Part shown: piece after piece, positions 1 to 11,749 of the stretch
How the letters are laid out: each line of letters opens with the position of its first letter
Numbering within the stretch: position 1 is the stretch's first letter
DNA from: Phellopilus nigrolimitatus
Taxonomy: Eukaryota; Basidiomycota; Agaricomycetes; Hymenochaetales; Hymenochaetaceae
NCBI GenBank assembly: GCA_021029095.1
Contig: JAJOHG010000012.1
Span: 248,001-312,000, forward strand
Direction of reading: 5' to 3'
DNA: 64,000 bases
Notes under the pieces: generated by a model
Told to the model about the DNA's origin: nothing
Database searches by the model: none
Seen by the model: the letters and a program-made list of their open reading frames with translations, nothing else
Made by a program: the position numbers and the translations under genes

Positions 1-1115
1 AAGCAAAAGTAGCAGCTAACGGAGAGAGCTAACAGAACTGGATCTCCGCCGTTCATCACGCAGTGAATTATCTTCTGTGTATACACTCCGAACGAGACCC
101 CGAAAAGCCAAATCCTGGAACACAAGTAAAGATACAAAGAAAGAAATAAAATGCTCACATTGATGTTTGTCGTACCAGCGATTCCGCCCGTCCCCCGTCC
201 AGCATGCCCAGCTGATCTCTTCCCGTGTCACTGGCTTCGAGTCGTCTAGACAAATAACCACAACGGCACTCTCGATACGCTCAAGTGCCTTCGCATTGGC
301 ACGTGTCGCGGCGATAAGTTCCCGCGCGTTGGCCCATGTGTCGCGATTTTCCGCGGTTAGCGAACCGAGGGGAAATGAATATGGCTGCTCGCCAGCTAGC
401 GCGATAATGCGATTTACCTGGTGCTCGAGCTCGGCTGACACCTAATTGGCGACCATCCTGGGAAAGCGGGACTTCGTAGAATTTGTTCTTGCGCACGAAC
501 ACGACGTGATCATTAGAAGCAGGATCAAACTTTGCGCGCAGTGTCGGATGGCTTGGCCGGGTAGCGCGATGCGTTAAAAAGCCACTTGTATGATGCCATG
601 CAGAGCGGTGTTGAGCGCACACGGTCGGGCTCAAGGCGGCCGGATTCGACGAGCTCTTTGAAAGGCAGCAGCGCCCTGATGAGTTGCGCGGCACGCTTTG
701 CGGGATCGCGCACGAGCTTGTCAGCGATATGCACGTAGAAATAGCTTACGAACACAACCACAGGGTCGCGGTAGCCCATATACGCGACTTCATTCCACCA
801 GTCGGCAAGCCAGTTTTTCATGCCAGGTTCTGCGCGCTTGGCCTCCAGACGCTTCTGCAACTCCACAGCTATAGGTGACTCCGCGAACGCCTTGACCACG
901 TCTTGGGTTTTGGAGAACTCGGCGGGCGTGAGATGCGGTTGAACAGTCTCAAGGTACTTGGCAAGGGTGGAGGAGAGCGGTGGCACGGGAAGATTTGTGA
1001 GGGACTCTTGAAATCGCAACATAGGAACGGCCTTCGGGTCTTCAAAATACCCTGGCGGTACATCCACCTTCTGCGTTCTGCGAGGGGAGGAAGAGGAGAG
1101 AGTACGCTGAACCAT
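1..1115 (-). pseudogene. Carnitine O-acetyltransferase, N-terminal part, frameshifted
   Basis: The start codon at 1115 opens an N-terminus typical of choline/carnitine acyltransferases: LPVPPLSSTLAKYLE, then NWLADWWNEVAYMGYRDPVV, then ASYKWLFNASRYPAKPSDTA. The enzyme family moves acetyl groups between CoA and carnitine in peroxisomes, mitochondria or cytosol. Homology continues through FDPASNDHVVFVRKNKFYEV and AELEHQVNRIIALAGEQPYS to NRWYDKHQ, but only by changing frame twice. One extra base lies at about 528-534 (in a run of A on the coding strand) and one at about 438-446. A 44-nt GT-AG intron follows at 115-158, and the sequence beyond it matches the family poorly. The window edge removes the rest. 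Two same-sense single-base shifts suggest a pseudogene, though assembly error is possible. Family identification is firm; functionality is doubtful. Confidence 0.8.
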
Positions 1116-3167
1116 TCTAGCTGAATACTATCGGGGCCGTCAGTAGACAATTTATGCCAGACTTTATACCCGCTCACGTTCGCCAACGGACTCGACGGAA
1201 ACCTCGGGATAGTTTTCGACGAAAGCCGGATAATCATAGGGAACAGATGGAGCGCACTCGATGCAGATGTCGATGCAGAGGACGTGAACCAGCTCACCCC
1301 TTGCGCCCTCAAGTAGATAGATGTAGTCTGGCGCTATCAACGAAGGGAATGGCTAGCATTCACTGTCACTTGTCGTCGTCGTTGTGCTCGCTGTGATGGC
1401 TGTCTTTGAGGATTCAGACGATGAGGGGCGTTCCGGCTAGCGTAGCGCCGGGCCCGTGATATTCAACGTGTCTCCCGTCGGACTTGCCGATCATCGATTC
1501 TGTGATGGCGACCATCATCGACGAACTTCGTCGATGGGGAAGCTATGCACATTACCCGACGTTGTCCATGTTGGCGACGACAACGATGACGGACTTACCA
1601 CAAAGAAGTCAACTTCACGGTCGAACGTCGAGACGCCGGTCAGAGAACTTCTGCCTTCCGCCAAGACAGCTGATCTCGACGCTGGGCTTGGGACGGTCAC
1701 CATTGGCTTTATTCCGACGGCGAGAAAATGGCTTCTGCTCTGGTTACTTTTTGCTTCGATAAATTGTTTACGACCATCTGACCAGCTTCTACCGTCGAGG
1801 TCGAAGATGCTCTTCTTACGTAAGGCCCAGAGATGCAAGTTTGGCCTCAAGAAACACTGCTCTATGCTCAATCCCTAGCAAGCTTACTCGGCTTGAGATG
1901 TCGACTACTATGGATACTTCCAGCGCCGTGGACGATCTTGTATTACGGGGCAGCATCGTGTACTGGCACGAGCACGACGGGAAGCTGACCGCACAGCGTC
2001 TCATTATATACCATCGGCCTCATATACCATCGACCCCAAGATACATACCCCAGCATTGGAAATCACCTGCGCGACTCTGTCCATCTTACAGCTACACATA
2101 CTTCGTCTCGTCGAGAACGAAAGTTCGTGCCGCTCGTAATTCTTCTTCCCCTCCTCGTACACTGCTGCCCAAACTCTGTAGAAGTGTGTACAAACATATG
2201 ATTCACGCCGTTGCTGCACGTCGAAGACGTAGTGTGACATTCACACGACAAGGTCATCTCGCACAGGAGATTAAAGCACCCTTGATAACGAACAACATCT
2301 CCGCCGGGGGGACTGCGGCGATTGCGCGGTGAATGCATAAGGCAGGGCAGCTCGTGATACATGGGATATCGAGGTGCGATTTTGCGGACCGAGACGCATT
2401 CGTCCCACTCCGGGCAAAAAGGCGCGTTTCCCATTCAAGAGTGCCGTCGGCCATGTGCAGCTAATAGTTTATCCTATTTGTTGGAGACGGTATCGAGCGC
2501 CATCACGTAATCAGGAGGGAAGCCGTCTCCAACTCAGCCTGCGGCAACTTGAACACAAGTGACGATAAACTCAAAGGAAGGCGGCAAGGAGCGTCTACTG
2601 ACTGTATCCGGATAGTCTAGGCGGCCCGGATAGAGAAACAGGAGGATCAAGCTCTAATGCTTTCCATATAACGAGTTCCGTCGCAGAAGAATTGAGAACA
2701 TCGCGTTGACGGGGTGCTTCAACAAACGACAGCCTCGGGTCGTCTGGTTAGCATGGCAATTCGTCCCTACGGGGATGTCTGGGAGCATGGAATTGGACGT
2801 CGGCGGAAATGTAGAGCCAGCTTGAGCGAGTATTTATTTCTTCCGTGGCATAGCTTTGAACGTCCGGCTGACTGAGACTTACAAAGCATAGCATCAAACG
2901 TTTCTCATCCAGTACTCTTTTCAATGCCTTTCGTTCGACGACGTGCGTGCGGAGCGACGTCTGCCCACCCATCTGGACTTTGAACGTCAGCTATAATTGT
3001 GAGCGGCACAGCTCGAAAACCAGATTTGTCTGCTCACAGGTAGTTCTCCTAATCTCAGCTCGTTAAAAGCTTCTAATTTACTCCCATACGTATGTGAATG
3101 GCCATGAGCTGAGCCACATATCACGGTGTATTGCTAAGGTGTGTGTTTTGGACACTTTTAGGCTCGA
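1116..3167. other. Gene-poor stretch with decayed coding-like segments
   Basis: No gene can be defended here. Part of 1150-1320 on the plus strand reads like conserved protein (about 40 residues including GNLGIVFDESRIIIGNRW) but runs into stops. 1500-2250 holds several overlapping open frames, none with a recognisable domain or consistent splice pattern. It may be an old pseudogene. From 2560 to 3167 I see only AT-rich intergenic DNA. Confidence 0.4.
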
Positions 3168-3169
3168 TA

Positions 3170-3825
3170 CAGTGTAGTTCGATTCCTTTGCACACCTAAT
3201 CAACATTGTTTTCTCTTTGCCACAATTGGCAGATTTTTGGAAAACAAATTTTATGCAATAAAACTTGAGTATAACTAGAGTATCCTGTAAAATTTAAAGG
3301 CTCTACGAGCATAAGAGAGAATAGAAAAAATGTTTTACGGATTCACGTCTTTTGTCACGGAAGACGCTCCTTTGCACACCCGTGACGCCGCAACAAAACG
3401 CCTAAAACGGTCTCTTAATCCGCGTCGCCTCGCGTATACATGTACGCTGTCACACTCAGACCCTTTGTTCATTACGTTTTTGCTTTCCCTGGCTGGATTT
3501 TTTCACCAATTGCCATTGCTGTAATCTTAAATCAAAACATTATTTACCTGCTATAAATTGGCATATATATTGTAGCCCTAAATAGTTGTAACGGTTATAA
3601 ACCCGGGTATTTCAATTACATCATAAGCAGAATATGCATCTTTTCACTTAGTTTTGCCTCTCCTTATACAACGCGGGATGCTGTGCTTCTCAAATTCTGC
3701 ACGGGCATAGAAATAACATGTATCTATAATACCCGTAAAATTTCAAGAGATATGGGTGATAACTGCAGGAGAAAATGTGTGGTGTGCAAAGGATGGGGTG
3801 TGTGCAAAGGAGTCGAACTACACTG
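3170..3825. mobile_element. Non-autonomous Tc1/mariner-like MITE, TA-flanked
   Basis: Near-perfect inverted repeats of about 27-29 bases lie at 3170-3196 and 3797-3825. They begin CAGTGTAGTTCGA and run on through CCTTTGCACACC. Each end is followed by TA (3168-3169 and 3826-3827), the target-site duplication of Tc1/mariner elements. The CCTTTGCACACC core recurs inverted inside the element (about 3369-3380 and 3780-3790), giving nested terminal repeats. The 656-bp AT-rich interior has no transposase frame, so the copy must be mobilised in trans. Confidence 0.85.
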
Positions 3826-3827
3826 TA

Positions 3828-5633
3828 GCTGTTTATGTTAAAATAAATCACCTTTTATGCACCAACTTAGCGCCTTTGAGGAAGACTTTCCGAGTGTATA
3901 ACTTAATTGCAGACGGCCCAGCCATTGTCGAGAAATATGAGTTCAGGTTTCTCTCTACGGTGCTGTAGGTTATATTACTCCGAAATTAGTATCGCTCCGA
4001 TTTTGGACAGCAAGCCGACCAGCGACACATTTTGAGCAGACGCCGACACGCATTGGCATCGGCCGACCCGCTGTGTAACACGACACGTCACAATGCACGT
4101 GTCTGCATGTCACATTGCAATACGATAACACTAGTATTAGTAGCTGAGGTCGTATTTCTCGAGGAGGGATTTCTAAAGAAATTTAAGCCAGTAAGTAGTA
4201 TAATACCGTTATGGAGCTGTACTAAAACTATTATAAAGCAACTAACAAATATGACAGTAAACGAGCGGCGGGGGCAAAAAGTTATTTCGGCAATCGCCTG
4301 ATCTCCGTGTCGGGAGTCGGGAGTGCCATCGTCCAAAGCGCCGTAAACGACGTTGTCTGACATTATCGATCTACTTCTCGGAGAAAAACTAATACGGATG
4401 GCGCGCAGCTCAAATTCGCTTTTGTGCGTGCGGCGGGTCCTTCGCAACCGTTTAGGGGTTGTGCGCCCGGAAAGGCGGCTCGCCACAGTCGAAAGCATGC
4501 GCGGAGCGCAGCAGGTATGCTTCCGTCCGTGATTCATCCTTCATTATGCGTTGCATAGGACGTTCCTACGAAGGTTGAAGCTCAATTGCGACAGATGAGC
4601 CTCACGTTCGCGGCGTTCTATGGCATTGCCTCCGTTTTCTCATACCAGATCCTTGGTCTCCCATCACCTTGTACAATTCCTTCTCGTGATCAAGACTTAA
4701 AACGGGACCACTCTGGAAACGTATCGAAGCGTTCCAGATAAAAAGTTAGGACACCCGCTTGAATCTCGGCGAATGCTAGTGCTGGGTACGTCGAGCTGTT
4801 CGGCGCCCGTGTCGGGAACCATCTGGCTGCACATCAGCGCTCGCGCTGATAACTCGCACCTCTATGCTTACGTGGGCGCCAGGACCTGATTATTATAAAT
4901 TCAAAAGCAACTATTCTATAGAAAAACATTCGTTACGGTGCATAAGATCCTTTCAAACTCGCCTGCCCATTGTCACGATAAAAATACAGAAATGAACAGC
5001 ACTCTGGATCTACGTTTAATCTGATATATAGGATGAGTTACACATGTACCGGCCCTCTTTCCGTTCGGCGATTTTCGAAGGACACCGCTTTCTTACAGAT
5101 GGCCCTTTTCATCTCCCCTTAATTACGCAGAAGTTCGGTAAGACGGAGCACAGTCCGCCACCATAGCGGGGTTTAAGCTCTTGTCGCCGAACTGTCCCTT
5201 CCTGTCTCACCAGAACCGTTATAACCTTGACTTTAGATGGTGCCTTCTGCCTTTCATCGCAAGCGCCACCGGGTATCCAACCGGAATGTATGACAACGTG
5301 TGCTTAAAGTGCAACCCGTCAATAGGTCGTGATTGATGAAAATCGACAAGTCTTCCCAACATTTAAAGTAATCTCAATGTGACGCAGGCAGCTAGTCCAA
5401 AACTCCAACGCGTGAAAGATTTAATTCTACAGATTGAATGATTGACTACAACAATGCTACATGGTTGACAGATACAAGGATTTTTTGACTACTAATTAAC
5501 CGAAAGAGACAAACCAAGACAAGACCATGTAATCAAGAATTGTCGAACCATCGCTAGATCAAAGCAAATACTTGGGACAGGGGAAGGAGAACAGTCGCAC
5601 ACAGGGAACAGGAGAAACGCTAATCTGGACATT
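3828..5633. other. Intergenic, no gene seen
   Basis: About 1.8 kb without a frame that looks like protein, a tRNA or a clear repeat. The longest open frame (4088-4537, minus) has no family resemblance and biased arginine-rich content, as expected of chance frames in GC-rich DNA. Confidence 0.5.
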
Positions 5634-6389
5634 TTAAAAGGGGGCCTCGGCACATCGGGTCAAACTTCCCGCACGCTTGCGCCTCGATGTCGCTACAAAG
5701 GTTGATTCATGCGGAATAGAAGATGGGATATATTCGTGTTTCGAAACGCGGGGTTTCGGCTCGCAACTTCCGCCGAAAATCATAGGACAGAGTGGAGAGT
5801 CGACAATCAATGCCAACTTTAGTGTTGCATCCTGTAAGGATTTATAAATAGATCAGTGATCATTCGCCAGCGCATCAGGCCGGAAACAATAGTCACTCAC
5901 CCTCCCTTCATCAGAAGGGCTAGGGTACGGCATTCTACCGGACACCTCGAATGCTTCTTCGTCCTCGTATTCGGCGTACTCAAAGTATGGCCCTTCTTCC
6001 GAATCCAGGTCCGAGTCCGCATCGGCACTGTCGTCTGCATCCTCGTCCGCATCTGTCAACCACTCGCCGTGCGTCACGCGACACGAGTGACTCCCGTCCC
6101 GCCCGCCGGAGTGTGAACACGCGCTCGCATACGCGACTCCACATGAGCCCCTGCAAGAGAGCGAGAGGAGGATTGCGCGCTCATATCCCCTTGACATACG
6201 TCGTAGCGGCGGCGCGTCCCTGAGGAACTTCGCACCGATCGAGCTCGTGGCAAGGTCGTCAAGATCTAGGGTCGCATCGGAGTCATACCCGGAGTCTTCG
6301 TCGGTAGATGAGGCGTCAGAATACGGGTCTCCAAGAGACGTTGGAGAGGAAGAGGAGGAAGCGGTGGGGGGAGGCAAGGTGCCAGCCAT
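5634..6389 (-). CDS. Hypothetical acidic Ser/Asp-rich protein
   Basis: The first true ATG is at 6389; the open frame begins upstream only with a GTG. The protein opens MAGTLPPPTASSSS and is rich in Ser, Asp and Glu (DEDSGYDSDATLDLDD, and a run of ADEDADDSADADSDLD), so it is probably disordered. A consensus GTGAGT donor at 5900 and an acceptor at 5832 join it in frame to a second exon (5634-5831) with a more conserved look (VSKHEYIPSSIPHESTFVAT) ending CAEAPF. A second possible intron at 6151-6199 has a perfect GTATGT donor but using it breaks the downstream frame, so its use is unclear. Family and function are unknown to me; basidiomycete-restricted proteins of this style are common. Confidence 0.6.
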
Positions 6390-7544
6390 GAAGGGACCTG
6401 ATGAAAGTCGATGCACCTGAAGGGACAGAATTTATGCGGTGCTTGGCGGGCATTGTTGGATTGACGAGTGAACTGACTACTGAAGGCTGGTTTTATATAG
6501 TCGACGGCGCCGATAGAGATGTAGGTGTAGTGCGTGCGAGTACGGCTAATCGTTCCGGAGGGCGTTAACGATGGGAGACAGCGGAGGTCGTTGATGATAA
6601 GAGGCACCTAAAGCCCGACGTTTTGCTGCAGCGCCTACGCCTTCGATTGCCTGCTTAAGTACTTTTCCGCACCGTAGTTAGGGACAAAGAGGGGAACGTA
6701 GAAGTACACAGGCGATGAGAACCCTGAAGCATGTATTAGTACAGACTTGGCAGGACGCGGTGCGGCGCAGTGGGCCCGAAAGTCTAGACAGTCGATAAGC
6801 CAAGTAGCGGCGCAGAAGTGGCTCCGTCGCGAATATCCGAAGACAAAAAATGATCACATGATCACATGTGCTGCAGAGTGCTGAACTGCACGCAGCAGAC
6901 TTCGAAGATTGCAGAGGACAATCTCGGCCTAATCCCGCCTCAACATGGATTTACTGGGAAAGGGATTGGAAGAAGTCTATGCCAAGCGGACGGTGAGTGT
7001 GAGCACAAGACAGCTAGAAGCTCGATTGTAATTGAAACATAGACCCGTGCACAACCTGAGACATCCTAAAACACACTTCTGTCACCTTCGCGTTTTCATA
7101 CTTGATAAACAAAGCACGCTAACAAATGCCTTGGACATCAGGCAATGAAAGTGATGGAAATAACGTATAGGAATTTCATCTCCACTCGCTCACCTGGAAC
7201 CGTTAGCTTGTTTCTACAGTTGAAATTGAGGGGCACACGCGACTGTCTTTGTTCACTCGATGCCAATAATCGAATGATCATATGCAGGAGATCGATAGTG
7301 AGACCTCAACACTCTTCTGGATGTACGCCAAGGAGTCTCGAACGTGTTTGCCTTGCTGCCTCTATATTCAGAGGCTCAAGAATGATTGGAAATATGGAGA
7401 GGCGTTTAAGAACCGTCGGCCGTGGTAAAAACGGAATTAGGGGTGCGGAGTAGGGGGTCAGTCTTCTTCGCCGAAGTAGATGTTTCAGTTAATATCAATG
7501 ACACCGAAGAAATCACAAAGGCAGTCGTTATGGTTCAGCAAGAA
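6390..7544. other. Intergenic; one orphan first-exon-like segment
   Basis: At 6945 an ATG opens a 16-codon segment (MDLLGKGLEEVYAKRT) that ends exactly at a GTGAGT donor, with an acceptor about 50 bases on. The next codons reach a stop after a further eight residues. It resembles the start of a gene whose remainder is missing. The plus-strand frame at 7145-7453 has no recognisable domain and is not claimed. Confidence 0.35.
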
Positions 7545-8270
7545 TCAATGAGGAGCGATCGAACACAAAGGCCGTATCAGACATGAAGTGTATTTGGGGA
7601 TCGCGGCGAGCAAGAGAACTACGCTCGGGAGAACTGGAAGACGATGGTGGGAGGACTGGAAGAAGACTACAACCTCGGGGAAAATTGCAAGGACACCGAG
7701 ACAACCGACGACACTTACTAAACCCTCTCCTTTGTTCCAGTAGGTTTGAGATGTGAACATGTCATCGAGCGACCTGCTCATATCTGAAACTGCTCACATG
7801 GTATAAAATAAATCGAATGCAAAACTTAGCTGAGCTTGAACCGAAGAGAGGCTCATGACTTCCTTCCAGGCTCAAAACACTCACCCCCTTTCTGCTTCGA
7901 CCCCTCTCTGCGCTCCAAGCGTGAGCATCAGAAGCAAAATTAGACCACCTAGTCGATGCTTGGAGTACAACCACAGCACAGAAGTAAGGGTTAGAATTAC
8001 GAGAGCTCCAGACTTGATGGCATCCTTCCGCGAAAAAGCTCCAAACGTTACTGGCCCATTGGAAATCAGAGTAATGAAGTAAAAAAAGAGGTATAGGAAA
8101 CAGCGGATTGGAGTCGTTCCAGTAATGTGTAGCTTATAAGGTGCAAGGCGTGCGGACTGGAGTAGAATCTGCATTCTCTCCCACAACGAGTAAGTATTAC
8201 CAATATGTTCCCAGGACCGCTCCGCCGCCACCGTACAATGAAACTTCTCTCACTGCCAGCCTCGCCATGC
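7545..8270 (-). CDS. Possible small multi-exon membrane protein
   Basis: Three minus-strand segments could be exons. The first starts with ATG near 8270 (MARLAVREVSLYGGGG) and ends at a GTAATA donor. The second (about 8160-7880) carries two strongly hydrophobic stretches, FLYLFFYFITLISN and LVILTLTSVLWLY, and ends at a GTGAGT donor at about 7877. The third, with LDDMFTSQTYWNKGEGL, precedes a GTAAGT donor. A further hydrophobic stretch (VGCLGVLAIFPEVVVFF) follows. The splice signals and membrane-like segments support a gene, but I recognise no family and cannot fix the exon chain. It could equally be a decayed membrane-protein gene. Confidence 0.3.
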
Positions 8271-8484
8271 GCACTCCGCGCCTCACGACATCATCGCCAT
8301 CCAGGCTGTTTATAATAAATACCCTTGTTCCGAGACATCCTTATCTCTGGTCCGCCCTCGAAGCTTGCTCAAAGCTAGCGTTTCAGAGCATACTTTGAAA
8401 TCCGGTTAAATTCCCGCAGAGGCTCTTTTGTCTTCCATTTGTTCTAAAATTCGCCTATATTATACATTTAATCAAGTTGGGAAG

Positions 8485-8997
8485 ATGGCGATTTTCAACC
8501 TTGCCGCTCTCTCGGAAACGTTTCTTCTCCTCATGAACACGCCACTTGTCCCGCCTGACTCCAGCAATGCACCGCGCGACGTTCCGCTGACGGAGATGCC
8601 GAGCAGGCTCGACAGGGGGACCCGCAGACGAGTAAGTCGCCTGTTGTCTTTTTCTTTTTTTAATTTTTTTGAGAACAAAAAAGCTGATGATTTCTCTTGA
8701 TAGTCAAACAGCTCGAGCATGAACTCGAGCACGCAGAGCTCCCCGTACAGCACTGGCACCACATTGGAATCGCTGGACGACAGTCTCGGATGGTCACGAG
8801 ATCAGGGGTCTGTGTCTCTTTCTGTGAGTGCCTCTCTATTTTCGTAAGCTCCAGCGCCGACTCACGCTGCATTGCGAAAGGCGATGCGCTCGAGAAGCCC
8901 TCCATCGGTAGAGTCGAAGAAGCTTCCCCCTCTTCCCCCGCCTCGCCACTCACGTGTGCGCTTTGCGGACGATTGCGAGATCGAAGGCCCAGCATAA
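8485..8997 (+). CDS. Hypothetical Ser-rich small protein
   Basis: The ATG at 8485 begins a hydrophobic start (MAIFNLAALSETFLLLMNTP) followed by a polar region ending in LDRGTRRR. A GTAAGT donor at 8632 and a TAG acceptor at 8703 link it to a Ser-rich second exon (SNSSSMNSSTQSSPYS). A second donor (GTGAGT, about 8823) probably leads to a third exon whose best reading ends RVRFADDCEIEGPA and stops at 8997. The phase of that last junction does not fit perfectly, so the C-terminus is uncertain. No family is recognised. The final motif resembles the conserved C-terminus of small basidiomycete proteins of unknown function. Confidence 0.4.
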
Positions 8998-9353
8998 ACC
9001 TGCTCTTGCGCAACGCGCCATGACCTTCCAAGGAACATATATGATTTTATGATTCTATAACGCTACATAATGCATCTCTATTTTGATTTACTTGAAACCC
9101 TATATTATGGCATAGTATTTTATGACATGTATGTATGTACATGTACTCGAACATAGGGACGGGACCTTTTTGAATAATTTAGCGAGAACCTTGAATCGGA
9201 AGGCAGTTCTCACGAGTATGGTTAACTATTAAGGAAATTTAACGTGCTTCAAATCCGAATATCACAAACAGTCTTATCTTCAGTCAGGGGTGTGTTCACA
9301 GGCATTTTCTATAGTTAGCACCTCGACCACCGAGTACCCCACAACTCTGCTTC

Positions 9354-9573
9354 TCAGCTTCCCACTTCATCCGAGTCTTTCACCGCGACGAACCGCAGCC
9401 GCGTGTACATCAGCGCCCACCGCCCACTCTCATCCCTGCAATCGATTGTACACAACTCTTGCACCTCTTGCATAACGCCCTCCGCTTCCGCGTCTCCCAG
9501 ACCAGCGAAGAAAGATGTGCGGCAGAACGTGCGTAGCCAGTCGACGACATCCGAAAAGAGCGGCGTGAGGCGC
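9354..9573 (-). pseudogene. SAM methyltransferase, C-terminal part (displaced by insertion)
   Basis: This segment is the last exon piece of the methyltransferase whose N-terminal part lies at 17805-18701. It reads LTPLFSDVVDWLRTF, then a stretch rich in small residues with EAEGVMQEVQELC and RWALMYTRLRFVAVK, and stops at 9354. This matches the usual C-terminal strand of class I methyltransferases. The 8.2-kb element 9574-17804 separates the two parts. Removing the element and one copy of its 9-bp duplication restores one continuous frame through the insertion point, so the break is recent and clean. As the locus stands, the gene cannot make its full protein unless the element is spliced out or excised. 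Confidence 0.85.
9565..9573. repeat. 9-bp target-site duplication, left copy
   Basis: GTGAGGCGC immediately precedes the element's first base. The identical nonamer follows its last base at 17805-17813. Nine bases is the length typical of Mutator-like (MULE) insertions; hAT and KDZ elements make eight and Tc1/mariner two. Confidence 0.9.
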
Positions 9574-10120
9574 ACTTCAGGCACCCCCCTACAGTGGACC
9601 TATTAGGTAGGACCGACCCATATGAGGGTTCCTTCTAATAGGTCCTGCTTGGTTATGTGAGTCCCATGGCTGATGGGCATGCCCATATGCTTGGGCATGC
9701 CCAACTGTGGGGATCCCCGGGTGTATTTCAGGGTCTTTGGGAATGCCCATCCTTGGGGAATCCCATAACTTGTCACTGGCTGTCAGGGGGCCCTGGTATG
9801 GGAATTCCCAGATAGTTGGACCTAATTATACAAAATGTTTCCCTGTTGCATGCATTGTACTTAGCATTATATCAGTGCTGTAGTACTAATTATGGCCTGA
9901 GCCACTGTTTGAACTGGTTTGGGCTACATGGGGGTTGGCTTAAACAGGGTTGGATGCAGGTTGATTTAGGTCAGCCAGGGCATTAATACCTCTGATCCTT
10001 TCAGACCATGGTATATACTTATACATTATTTTGCGTACATATACCACACTGGATTAGGGTATTCTCAAGTGCAGGCATCCACAATGATGCTGTTTCTGGC
10101 TCTCAAAGCCATTCGGGAGG

Positions 10121-10275
10121 GCTTGCTAAGCTGTTCAATTGGCAGTAGTGATGGGCAGTGTGTACAAAGGGCAGGGACGTAATCAACACATGCTGAAGCC
10201 TTGCTAAGCTATTCAATCAATAGTAGTGATGGGTGGTGTGTACAAATTACAGGGACATATTCAATGTGGGCTGAG
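10121..10275 (+). repeat. Two diverged 77-bp direct repeats
   Basis: Copies at 10121-10197 and 10198-10275 share CTTGCTAAGCT, AGTAGTGATGGG and GTGTACAAA in the same order. They lie in the left arm only; the right arm has no equivalent pair. Confidence 0.7.
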
Positions 10276-10337
10276 GCCTCACTCTTAGTAGGAATTCCTT
10301 GTTGAAGGGCAATGGTTGCAATACTCTATCCCCAGGT

Positions 10338-10660
10338 TTGGGCATTCTCAAGGATGGGCATCCCCAAGGTTGGGCATGCCCAAATGTGAGCATGTCCAAA
10401 TATGGACGTGCCCCAAGGATGGGCATGCCCAAGAAGAATGGGCGTGCCCAAGGATGATGGGCGTGCCCAAGGATGATGGGCGTGCCCAAGGATGATGGGC
10501 GTGCCCAAGGATGATGGGCATGCCCAAATGTGAGCATGTCCAAATATGGACATGCCCCAAGGATGGGCGTGCCCAAGAAGAATGGGCGTGCCCAAGGATG
10601 ATGGGCATGCCCAAGAAGGATGGGTGTCCCCAAGGATGGGCATGCCCAAGCTTGGGAAAT
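10338..10660 (+). repeat. Left array of GGGC(A/G)TGCCC palindromes
   Basis: A 19-base unit, GGATGATGGGCGTGCCCAA, is repeated head to tail four times at 10452-10527. It is flanked on both sides by looser copies that share the 10-base palindrome GGGCATGCCC or GGGCGTGCCC. All six frames stay open across it and give Trp/His/Pro-rich repeats, which explains several overlapping open frames here. These are not proteins. Subterminal palindrome clusters of this kind are often transposase binding sites. Confidence 0.85.
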
Positions 10661-11749
10661 CCCAGCCAATCAAAGACAAATGAAAAGTCAACAAAAGTCA
10701 TGTCTTTCACTTTCTCACAAATTAGAATACATTATACTATGATTATAGTAATACAATCTGATTAAATGTGGATACTAAAGAATAGATTACATAGTGAAAT
10801 ACAAGTCAATTGACAGGCTTCTACATCTGTGTGAACAGCTTTTGCTTTGCCACCTATGCACAAGCCATGGCGAGTATTTGCCTCTTTGTTGGAGAAGGTG
10901 TCTTGGTGAGGGGGACAATCTATAATAACATGAGTGTGGTAGCATTTGCCGGCCATGCCGTGCCAACCGTGCCACAGCATAGCCGGCAAGATCAGAGACT
11001 TTTCCGAAAGCAGACAAGGTTGTTGCCGTTGGGACGAGCTAATTACAGAATGCTTCTATTGATCTATTCTATCTCGCTAGCTTATGGCGCCCCGATCCGT
11101 CGGCATCACATAAGCAGATCCCCCGCCTCCCCGCTCGCCGTTCGGCGCCGCCTTCGCGTAGCTCAACCAAGAAATCAGAAACTCGGTTTATTTGATTTCT
11201 AAACCGTAGTTTCCATTGTCTATTCTACTATTCTCGAACCATTTTTTTTCTATTCGAAACTATATGCGATTCGTTACAAGATGAAAACAAAGAGTTGCCG
11301 CTTGCACGAAGCAAGCGGCGCACACTAAATACAGAAGGCGACAAAGTAAACGCGCATGTCGCACCCGTGTTAAAAAGGTTGCGAGCATGCTGAGCGATCT
11401 CGAGTTTAAGGTAGTCTTCGTCGGCACCTGCGCATGACAACATCTTGTTGGTGCGGATGGCGTTGAAGGTTATACAAGGATGCGGATGCGCTGCACGTCG
11501 CGTTCCGCCAGCTCGTCAGGCCTCGCATGCGCGTGAGCGATGCATCCTCGATTTTGTGCGAACGCACACTGACCGGAAGGGGGCGACGACGGGCGGGCGA
11601 ATTTACGAACTACATCACGCGCTCGTTCAACGAGCGCAGACGTACGTTGTGGACCCGCGCACAGACATGCACGCGCCCGCGAAGCGACATAAGTGATCAC
11701 TCCTGTCGCCACGCTGGGCAACACGGATGCGCCGAAATGCCACCCGCCG

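Larger units (their letters stand above)
9574..11450 (+). repeat. Left terminal inverted repeat of the palindromic element
   Basis: The first 330 bases match the reverse complement of 17480-17804 closely (GGACCTATTAGGTAGGACCG, later CCCTGTTGCATGCATTGTA). Similarity resumes at 10640-10770 (against 16780-16890), 10940-11100 (against 16590-16750) and 11160-11450 (against 16250-16550). A block at about 10790-10930 has no counterpart on the right arm. Confidence 0.8.

Noticed and set aside
1150..2450. A possible gene on either strand, based on residue patterns.
   Set aside because: Readable segments are short, change frame repeatedly and do not connect by splice sites.
10338..10660. Regular 19-base repeats could suggest a CRISPR-like array.
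   Set aside because: The units are head to tail with no unique spacers, the organism is eukaryotic, and the motif is palindromic and shared with the other arm of a transposon.
10247..10710. Several overlapping open frames giving Trp/His/Pro repeats on both strands.
   Set aside because: They are translations of the palindrome array in different frames; no frame has a start context, splice sites or a family.
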